Assembly: GCA_947494145.1 (NCBI GenBank)
Contig: CANLTZ010000012.1
Location: forward strand, 62,001-126,000
DNA length: 64,000 bases
From: an uncultured Jannaschia sp.
Lineage (GTDB): Bacteria; Pseudomonadota; Alphaproteobacteria; Rhodobacterales; Rhodobacteraceae
Direction of reading: 5' to 3'
In this document: positions 57,629 through 64,000 of the stretch, in pieces
Layout: every line of letters begins with the position of its first letter
How positions within the stretch are numbered: the stretch's first letter is position 1
Notes under the pieces: model-generated
Database searches by the model: none
Seen by the model: the letters and a program-made list of their open reading frames with translations, nothing else
What the model was told of the DNA's origin: nothing
Program-made: the position numbers and the translations under genes

Positions 57629-58843
57629 ATGAAACACCCACTCAGCCTCTCTGCTCTGGCCGTGGTGCTGGGCACCGGCGGCGCGCTGGCGCAGGACGTG
57701 ACCCTGACGCTCTGGACCGAAAGCGCCACGGCGCCCGAAGGGGTCTTCGCGCAGGAATTTTCCGAGATGGACAACGGCATCACCATCGACGTGCGCGAAA
57801 TCCGCTTCGACGATCTGGTGACCGACACGCTGCGCGCCGTGGCCACCAACACCAACCCCGACCTGATCGCCATCGACAACCCCGACCACGCGGCCTTCGC
57901 CTCGCGCGGGGCGTTTCTGGACATCACCGACCGGGTGGCCGCGTCGGACGTCATCGATATCGAGGCGGTCTTTCCCGGCCCACGCGCCAGCCTGACCTGG
58001 GACGGGCAGGTCTATGGCATCCCGCGGGCGTCCAACACCATCGCGCTCTACTACAACCGCGATATGTTCGAAGCCGCAGGGCTCGACCCCGACAGCCCGC
58101 CCACCACCTGGGATGAGTTGCTGGACGCCGCGCGCACCCTCACCGACCCCGACAACGATGTCTACGGCATCGCCTTTTCCGCCCGCGCGTCCGAGGAAGG
58201 CACGTTCCAGTTCCTGCCCTGGGCCCAGATGGCCGGCGGCGGGTTTGAGAATATCAACGCCGATGGCGTGTCGGACGCGCTGGCGCTGTGGAAGACCTTC
58301 CTGGACGAAGGCCTCGCCTCGCCAGACACCCTGACCCGTGGCCAATGGGATTCCACCGGCACCTTCAACGGGGGCAATGCCGCCATGGCGATTTCGGGCC
58401 CCTGGGAATTGGGGCGCATGGCGACGGATGCCAACTTCAACTGGGGCGTCACGCTTCTGCCCGTCAAGGAAGAAGGCGGCCCGCGCGCCTCGGCCCTGGG
58501 CGACTTCAACATCGCCGTCTTCGCCAATTCCGAAAACCCCGACGCCGCCTTTCAGTTCTTGGAATATTACTGGAGCCAGCTGGACCGCGTCTGGCCCGAA
58601 TTCACCCGTCTGCCATCGGTCGCGGGGGTTGAGCTTGCGCCCACCGGCGATGACCGCATCGACGCGGCCGCGGCCGTCTTCACCGAACAGCTTGGCTATG
58701 CCGTAAATCGCGGCCCCCATCCCGACTGGCCCCGCATCTCGAAGGAAATCCAAGATGCGTTCCAAGCCGTGCTGACCGGCCAGGCCGACGCGCAAGAAGC
58801 ACTCGACGACGCCGCCGACGGCATCGACAGCATCATCAACTGA
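57629..58843 (+). CDS. Sugar ABC transporter substrate-binding protein
   Basis: A 404-residue family 1 carbohydrate-binding protein. Signal peptide MKHPLSLSALAVVLGTGGALAQ (cleavage about residue 22), mature start VTLTLWTESA. Blocks YGIPRASNTIALYYNRDMF, TTWDELLDAARTL and GNAAMAISGPWELGRM are typical of maltose/trehalose-type binding proteins. AAGGAGG lies seven bases before the ATG. A ten-pair hairpin follows the gene, as expected for a highly expressed binding protein. Confidence 0.92.
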   Translation: MKHPLSLSALAVVLGTGGALAQDVTLTLWTESATAPEGVFAQEFSEMDNGITIDVREIRFDDLVTDTLRAVATNTNPDLIAIDNPDHAAFASRGAFLDITDRVAASDVIDIEAVFPGPRASLTWDGQVYGIPRASNTIALYYNRDMFEAAGLDPDSPPTTWDELLDAARTLTDPDNDVYGIAFSARASEEGTFQFLPWAQMAGGGFENINADGVSDALALWKTFLDEGLASPDTLTRGQWDSTGTFNGGNAAMAISGPWELGRMATDANFNWGVTLLPVKEEGGPRASALGDFNIAVFANSENPDAAFQFLEYYWSQLDRVWPEFTRLPSVAGVELAPTGDDRIDAAAAVFTEQLGYAVNRGPHPDWPRISKEIQDAFQAVLTGQADAQEALDDAADGIDSIIN

Positions 58844-58851
58844 ACCCGCGC

Positions 58852-58875
58852 CGGGCCGGGGGGCACCCCGGCCCG
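58852..58875 (+). promoter_or_regulatory. Intercistronic hairpin after the sugar-binding-protein gene
   Basis: CGGGCCGGGG (58852-58861) and CCCCGGCCCG (58866-58875) pair perfectly over the loop GGCA. It starts nine bases after the binding-protein stop and has no T run; it likely protects the upstream message and lowers expression of the permease genes. Confidence 0.7.
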
Positions 58876-58901
58876 CATTCCAGACAACCGAAGGGGGCCA
58901 G

Positions 58902-59804
58902 ATGCGACGCGCCTTGCAGTCCATGCGTGACGGGATCGGGTTCGACACGATGCTGGTGATTCTGGCGCTCAGCTATCTGTTCGTCTTCGCCGGTCTGCCG
59001 CTGATCTACAACGTGGTCATCAGCTTCCAGACCGTGGACGTGTTCAGCCTGGGCACGTTGCTGCACCCGTCCGCCGGGGCGGAAAACTACGAAAACATCT
59101 TCGATGACCGGCAGGCGGGCACCGTCCTTTGGAACACCATCATCTTCACCCTGGGTTCCGTCGCCATCCAGTTCACGCTGGGCTTTGCCCTGGCGCTGTT
59201 CTTCCACCAGAACTTCACCGGCGCCACGTGGATCCGGGGCCTGTTCCTGGCCGCCTGGGTGATGCCGGGCCTGGTGGTGGGCGTTTTGTGGAATTGGCTT
59301 CTGTCGGGCGATTTCGGGGTGATCAACCATGTGCTGGAAAGCCTTGGGATCATTGATCAACCGGTGTTCTGGCGGTCCAACCCCGACACCTCGCTCTATT
59401 CCGTCATGATCGCCAATATCTGGTACGGCACGCCCTTCAACATGATCCTGCTGGCCGTGGGCCTGTCCGCCATCCCCGAAGATCTGTACGAGGCCGCCGA
59501 ACTCGACGGGGCCAACGCCTTCCAGCGGTTCTGGACCATCACGCTGCCAATGATGCGCGCGACCATCGGGGCCGTGCTGGCGCTTGGCGTCATCTTCACG
59601 CTCCAGCAATTCGACCTTTTCGCCGCGATCACCCAGGGCGGGCCCGCCGGGTCGTCCACCGTGGCGCAATATTGGTCGTGGGAGCTTTCGTTCCGCGAAT
59701 TCGACTTCGGGCGCGGCGCCGTTATTTCGGTGCTGATGATCGTCGTCGTCCTGTTCGTCAGCCTGTTCTATGTCCGCTCCACAAAGGCGGAGACCCAGTT
59801 GTGA
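58902..59804 (+). CDS. Sugar ABC transporter permease (MalF type)
   Basis: A 300-residue permease with six membrane segments from about residue 18 (MLVILALSYLFVFAGLPLIY). The EAA loop is IPEDLYEAAELDGANAFQRF (about residues 188-208). FTLQQFDLFAAITQGGPAG near residue 230-250 is the conserved MalF block. Its stop overlaps the next gene's GTG start (GTGA). Confidence 0.92.
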   Translation: MRRALQSMRDGIGFDTMLVILALSYLFVFAGLPLIYNVVISFQTVDVFSLGTLLHPSAGAENYENIFDDRQAGTVLWNTIIFTLGSVAIQFTLGFALALFFHQNFTGATWIRGLFLAAWVMPGLVVGVLWNWLLSGDFGVINHVLESLGIIDQPVFWRSNPDTSLYSVMIANIWYGTPFNMILLAVGLSAIPEDLYEAAELDGANAFQRFWTITLPMMRATIGAVLALGVIFTLQQFDLFAAITQGGPAGSSTVAQYWSWELSFREFDFGRGAVISVLMIVVVLFVSLFYVRSTKAETQL

Positions 59805-60628
59805 GCCCCGCGCTCACCAACCGGCTGATGCTGCTGGCGGCTTTGCTGTTGGCGGCTGTGTACCTGTTCCCGCTCTACTGGATGTATGTCACCAGCCTGA
59901 AGACCCAGTCCTCGATCTTCGCGGTGCCGCCGGAATTTCTGCCCGGCGTGCCGCAATGGGAAAACTACGCCACCATATGGGAGGTGGCGAACATCCCCCG
60001 ATTCATGTGGAACTCGCTTGTCATCGCCGTGGGCGTCACGCTGATCACTGGGCTCTTCGGGTCGGGCTGCGCCTACGTGCTGGCGCGCTATCGCAACGGC
60101 TGGATCGACGCCGCCCTCTTTGCGGTGCTGATGCTTCAGGTGCTGCCGCCCTCGCTGATGGTGACACCCATCTTCGTGGGCTTTTCCTGGGCCGGGCTGC
60201 TGGATTATCCGCGTTTTGCCACCGTGCTGGCCATCTCGGCCAAGACCATGCCGTTCTTCGTCATCCTCTGCCGCGCGGCCTTCATGACCGTGCCCCGTGA
60301 GTTGGAGGAAGCCGCGCTGGTCGACGGCAACAGCCGGGCCGGGGCCTTCTTCATGATCGTGCTGCCTTTGGCCCGCAACGGACTGCTCATCTCGGCGCTG
60401 CTGGTCTTCATGCAGGGCTTCGGCGAATACGTCTATTCCGCCTCGATCATCGCCGACAATCGCTTGCAGCCCGCCTCCATCGGGATGACGAATTACCTGC
60501 AACCCAATCAGGTCAACTGGAACGCCATCATGGCCTTTGCCGCCACTTACGTGACCCCCATCCTCGCCGCTTTCGTGCTGCTGCAACGCCAGATCGTGAA
60601 TGGCCTGACCGCGGGGGCCTTGAAATGA
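59801..60628 (+). CDS. Sugar ABC transporter permease (MalG type)
   Basis: A 275-residue permease starting with GTG, which overlaps the preceding TGA. Six membrane segments; the EAA loop is VPRELEEAALVDGNSRAGAF (about residues 165-185). It ends with TAGALK, a usual MalG-type ending, and overlaps the ATPase start. The open frame before 59801 belongs to the upstream gene. Confidence 0.9.
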   Translation: MSPALTNRLMLLAALLLAAVYLFPLYWMYVTSLKTQSSIFAVPPEFLPGVPQWENYATIWEVANIPRFMWNSLVIAVGVTLITGLFGSGCAYVLARYRNGWIDAALFAVLMLQVLPPSLMVTPIFVGFSWAGLLDYPRFATVLAISAKTMPFFVILCRAAFMTVPRELEEAALVDGNSRAGAFFMIVLPLARNGLLISALLVFMQGFGEYVYSASIIADNRLQPASIGMTNYLQPNQVNWNAIMAFAATYVTPILAAFVLLQRQIVNGLTAGALK

Positions 60629-61698
60629 CCGCACAGATCGAACTGGAAAACGTCCAGAAGCATTACGGCACCTTCCATGCGCTCAAGGACATCGACCTCA
60701 GCATCCCCAAGGGCCAATTCGTCGCCCTTGTGGGCCCGTCGGGCTGCGGCAAGTCCACGCTTCTGCGCTCCATCGCGGGGTTGGAGCGGATTTCCAGCGG
60801 CACGCTCAGCATCGAAGGCACGGTGGTCAACGACATGCCGCCCCGCAAGCGCGACCTGGCCATGGTATTCCAATCCTACGCGCTTTATCCGCATATGAGC
60901 GTGCGGGACAATCTGACCTATGCGCTGCGGCTCAAGGGTGTTTCCAAGGCCGACCGCGCCAAGGCAGCCCAAGAGGTCGCGGGCGTGATCGGCCTGCAAG
61001 ACCTGCTGGACCGCAAACCGAAGGAGCTTTCGGGCGGCCAGCGCCAGCGCGTCGCCATGGGCCGCGCCATCATCCGAGAGCCGAAGGCGTTTCTATTTGA
61101 TGAACCGCTGTCGAATTTGGATGCGGCCCTTCGGGTGCGGATGCGCAAGGAAGTCCGCGCGCTGCATGATCGGATCGGCGCCACCAGCGTCTATGTCACC
61201 CACGACCAGATCGAGGCCATGACGATGGCCGACCATGTCGTCGTGCTGCAAGCGGGCGTGATCGAACAACAGGGCGCCCCGATGGCGCTTTATGAGCGTC
61301 CGGCCAACCGGTTCGTGGCCGGGTTCATCGGCTCGCCCGCCATGAACTTCGTCCCCGGCGTGGTCACCGAAACGGGTCGCGGCGTGCGGCTGGACATGCC
61401 CGGCGCGCCCGAGATTGCCACCGAAATCGACGCCGCGCCCGGCCGGGCCGTCGACGTCGGCCTGCGGCCCGAGCATCTGGCCATCGGCGCCAGCCACGGC
61501 ACGTCCTTTCCCGTGCAGGTCGCCGCCGTCGAGCAGACGGGCTCATCCTGCTATCTCTTCACCGAAGGCGCGCCGGAATTGCTGGTCACCACCGATGGCA
61601 CGTCCGCCCTGCGGGCCGGGGCCGCCATCGACCTGTCCATCGCGCCGGGCCAAGTGCATCTGTTCGACCCGGAAACCGGGCTGTCGCTGCGCGATTGA
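60625..61698 (+). CDS. Sugar ABC transporter ATP-binding protein (UgpC/MsmK type)
   Basis: A 357-residue ATPase with all motifs intact: Walker A GPSGCGKST (about residues 37-45), LSGGQRQRVAMGRAI signature, AFLFDEPLSNLD Walker B and YVTHDQIEAMTMAD switch. The C-terminal regulatory OB-like domain includes GSPAMNFVPG and VDVGLRPEHLAIG. Contrast the split motifs in GlpS and GlpT in this window. It overlaps the permease gene (ATGA). Confidence 0.94.
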   Translation: MTAQIELENVQKHYGTFHALKDIDLSIPKGQFVALVGPSGCGKSTLLRSIAGLERISSGTLSIEGTVVNDMPPRKRDLAMVFQSYALYPHMSVRDNLTYALRLKGVSKADRAKAAQEVAGVIGLQDLLDRKPKELSGGQRQRVAMGRAIIREPKAFLFDEPLSNLDAALRVRMRKEVRALHDRIGATSVYVTHDQIEAMTMADHVVVLQAGVIEQQGAPMALYERPANRFVAGFIGSPAMNFVPGVVTETGRGVRLDMPGAPEIATEIDAAPGRAVDVGLRPEHLAIGASHGTSFPVQVAAVEQTGSSCYLFTEGAPELLVTTDGTSALRAGAAIDLSIAPGQVHLFDPETGLSLRD

Positions 61699-61822
61699 TG
61701 GGCTGCGGGACGACCATGGCACGGCGCCCGACGACGCGCGCCCCCCGACCCGCCTTTGCATTTGCGTTTTCACCGGCGCCGCCCGTAACTGCACGCCACG
61801 GCGCGCCAACCCGGCGGACCCC

Positions 61823-63898
61823 ATGACAGAACAGGCCCCGCCCATGCTGCCTCCCGTTTTTTCCACCCAAGACGATGAGCTTATCTGCCGCATCGGGCGC
61901 GAAACGCTTCGGCTTTCGCCGGTCGGTCCCTCGGCCATCCGGGTGCGGGCCACCAAGAACGCCCAGTTCGACGACACCCTGCCCAGCGGCCTGCTGCCGG
62001 ACATTGCCCCGACCCAGCCGCACCGCATCGTCATCGACGGCGACCTGGCCATTGTGACGAACGGACGGCTGCGCGCGGAAGTGCGCAAGATGCCCCGCGG
62101 GCTTGAGCCCACGTTGGAGCTTGCCTTCTTCGACACTGAAACCGGCGAGACACTGCTGGAAGAAGAAATCCCCCACATCCTCTATCCCAACACCCGCAAC
62201 TACGACGCCGAAGACGGCCACCTCTGGCGCATCGAGACGCGCTTCAAAGCCCATGACGGGGAACGCTTCTATGGCCTGGGTCAGCACCAGCATGGGCGGC
62301 TGGACCAGAAGGGCTGCGTCATCGACCTGTTGCAGATGAACACCGAAGTGGTCATCCCCTTTCTGGTGTCGTCCCGCGGCTACGGCTTCATCTGGAACAA
62401 TCCCGGCACCGGCCGCGTGGAACTGGCGGCCAACCGCACCAAATGGACGCTCGAAGCGTCGCCCCAGATCGACTACGTCGTGCTGGCGGGGCCGGGGCCC
62501 CGCGATGTGCTGGCAGGCTACGCCGCGTTGACCGGCCATCCGCCCATGATGCCCGACTGGGCCATGGGCTTCTGGCAATGCAAGCTGCGCTATTCGACCC
62601 AGGATGAAGTGTTGCGGATCGCCCGCGGCTATGTCGATCGCGGCCTGCCCATTGCCTGCCTCGTGATCGACTTCTTCAACTGGACGCGGGGCGGCGAATG
62701 GCGCCTGAACCCCGAAGACTTCCCCGACCCTGCCGCCATGGTGGCGGAATTGAAGGCCATGGGGATCATGCCCATGGTTTCCATCTGGCCCGCCGTGAAC
62801 GCCAATGCCGAAAACTTCGGCGAGCTGCGCGATGCCGGGTTCCTGATCGAACATCGCCGCGGGGTGCAGGCCGCGTCCGTCTTCGTGGATGCCGGGTCCG
62901 ACGGCATGGTGCCCCTGTCCTTCTATGACGCCACCAACCCCGAGGCGCGCGCCTATCACTGGGCGCGGCTGAAGGATGGCTATGTCAAACACGGCTTCGC
63001 CTCCTTCTGGATGGATGCCAACGAGCCGGAGGTCTATCCGACCCATCCCGACAACATGCGCTACCACCTGGGCGACGGGCGGGCGGTGACCAATGCCTAT
63101 CCGGTGCTCCACCAGCAGGGCTATGCGGATCACATGGCCCAGGACGCGCTGACCGACGGGGTGATGCTGTCGCGCTCTGCCTGGCTCGGGACGCAGCGCT
63201 ATCCGGTGGTGGTCTGGTCGGGTGACGTCAAATCCACCTTTGCCGATCTGGCCCGCCAGGTGCGCGCCGGGCTCAACATGGCGCTTAGCGGCATCCCCTG
63301 GTGGACCACCGATATGGGCGGCTTCAAGGGCGGCGATATCCGCGACCCGGCCTTCCACGAATTGCTGGTGCGCTGGTTCCAATACGGCGTGTTCTGCCCC
63401 GTCTTCCGCCTGCATGGCTTCCGGCAGGACAGTGCGGGCGACCCTCGGCTTGGCCGCGAATTCCTGTTCGGCGGCGCCGATAATGAGGTCTGGAGCTTCG
63501 GACCCGAGATCGAGGCGCATCTTACCGCTTGCCTGCATCTGCGCGAGCGGCTGCGCCCCTATCTGGCCCGGCAGATGGCCACCGCCCACCGCACGGGCCT
63601 GCCGCCCATGCGCCCCCTGTTCCTGGAATTCCCCGACGATGCCCAAGCCGTGGATATCGCCGACCAATTCATGCTCGGCCCCGATATCCTGGTGGCCCCG
63701 GTGTTGGAGGCGGGCGCGTCCATTCGGCGGCTTTACCTGCCCGCTGGCCAGGATTGGCGCGACCCCTGGACGGGGACGGATCATGCGGGTGGCCAATGGG
63801 TTGATCTGCGCTGTCCCATCAACCGCTGCCCCGTTCTTCTGCGCGGTGGCGCCGATACGGGGCTATCCGATGCGCTGGCGCGACCTTCAGCCGAATAG
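61823..63898 (+). CDS. GH31 alpha-glycosidase (second copy)
   Basis: A 691-residue GH31 enzyme, paralogue of the gene at 55489. The catalytic nucleophile is Asp398 in FWMDANEPE and the acid/base Asp468 in VWSGDVKSTF; GFWQCKLRYSTQDEVLRIAR and IPWWTTDMGGF are shared blocks. No signal peptide. It lies 124 bases after the transporter ATPase; ATG 61823 is the first codon with family similarity, and the longer frame upstream runs inside the ATPase gene. The nucleophile loops differ (ACEPE against ANEPE), so the two enzymes may split different linkages of the same imported sugar. Confidence 0.9.
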   Translation: MTEQAPPMLPPVFSTQDDELICRIGRETLRLSPVGPSAIRVRATKNAQFDDTLPSGLLPDIAPTQPHRIVIDGDLAIVTNGRLRAEVRKMPRGLEPTLELAFFDTETGETLLEEEIPHILYPNTRNYDAEDGHLWRIETRFKAHDGERFYGLGQHQHGRLDQKGCVIDLLQMNTEVVIPFLVSSRGYGFIWNNPGTGRVELAANRTKWTLEASPQIDYVVLAGPGPRDVLAGYAALTGHPPMMPDWAMGFWQCKLRYSTQDEVLRIARGYVDRGLPIACLVIDFFNWTRGGEWRLNPEDFPDPAAMVAELKAMGIMPMVSIWPAVNANAENFGELRDAGFLIEHRRGVQAASVFVDAGSDGMVPLSFYDATNPEARAYHWARLKDGYVKHGFASFWMDANEPEVYPTHPDNMRYHLGDGRAVTNAYPVLHQQGYADHMAQDALTDGVMLSRSAWLGTQRYPVVVWSGDVKSTFADLARQVRAGLNMALSGIPWWTTDMGGFKGGDIRDPAFHELLVRWFQYGVFCPVFRLHGFRQDSAGDPRLGREFLFGGADNEVWSFGPEIEAHLTACLHLRERLRPYLARQMATAHRTGLPPMRPLFLEFPDDAQAVDIADQFMLGPDILVAPVLEAGASIRRLYLPAGQDWRDPWTGTDHAGGQWVDLRCPINRCPVLLRGGADTGLSDALARPSAE

Positions 63899-64000
63899 CG
63901 CGTGTATCGGATCATCTCAGGCACGCCCGGGCCCGGTGGAACGCAGCGGATGGGCCATTCATGTCGGTGCCACCCCATCCATGCGAAGCGCTGCGATCAG
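63899..64000. other. Window end, no gene recognised
   Basis: About 100 bases after the second GH31 gene. I see no convincing start, stop or hairpin, and cannot say whether a gene begins beyond the edge. Confidence 0.3.

Overview
The window reads as a chromosomal segment of a high-GC (about 65%) alphaproteobacterium, most likely of the Rhodobacteraceae/Roseobacteraceae. The reasons are the ABC-transporter-rich gene content, a urt urea-uptake operon, a GlpSTPQUV-type glycerol transporter known from Rhizobium, BLUF and LOV-like photosensor domains, RTX proteins, and dense operons joined by ATGA/TGATG overlaps. No rRNA, tRNA, IS element, prophage or CRISPR array was recognised. Gene calls come from reading translations and motifs; no database search was possible.

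Layout. 1-3269: the 3' end of a gamma-glutamyltransferase gene, a DUF1028 protein and a GntR regulator in one overlapping unit, then a Phd/PIN-type toxin-antitoxin pair with a palindromic operator. 3596-9590: urtABCDE (urea ABC importer). 9611-16198: glycerol importer operon glpSTPQUV with its own promoter/operator, a 16-codon upstream ORF, an AT-rich foreign-looking gene between glpQ and glpU, and a clear terminator. 16230-20706: iron-type alcohol dehydrogenase, MFS transporter, secreted bicupin and patatin. 20901-23306: a four-gene membrane redox unit built on a ferric-reductase-like cytochrome b fused to a Rieske domain. 23442-25007: an AT-rich islet with an AAA-type ATPase behind twin palindromes.

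25008-33894: a nine-gene minus-strand catabolic operon (NMT1-type ABC importer, cytosine-deaminase-like amidohydrolase, FAD oxidase, two flavodoxin-fold reductases, 2-oxoglutarate oxygenase, creatininase-family hydrolase) with a divergent RidA; it looks like a pathway for a nitrogen heterocycle, possibly a methylated pyrimidine. 33909-38225: alpha/beta-hydrolase and a degenerate tandem HD-GYP/LuxR regulator, followed by a periplasmic protein, a cytochrome b and a MsrP-like molybdoenzyme; both transcription units carry the same 22-bp palindromic element. 38256-45573: an OmpR-type two-component system between two RTX proteins, with matching 11-bp-period direct repeats in front of the genes. 45648-48027: cupin, amine oxidase and TetR with a promoter overlapped by a palindrome.

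48238-54040: the most unusual region. A LOV-like PAS protein lacking the photoactive cysteine is co-transcribed with an XRE regulator; divergently there is a transmembrane Ser/Thr kinase, a PP2C phosphatase, three unrecognised small proteins and a BLUF blue-light sensor in one row. This could be an undescribed light-input phosphorylation system. 54281-63898: LacI regulator with a perfect 18-bp operator, two GH31 glycosidases and a complete sugar ABC importer.
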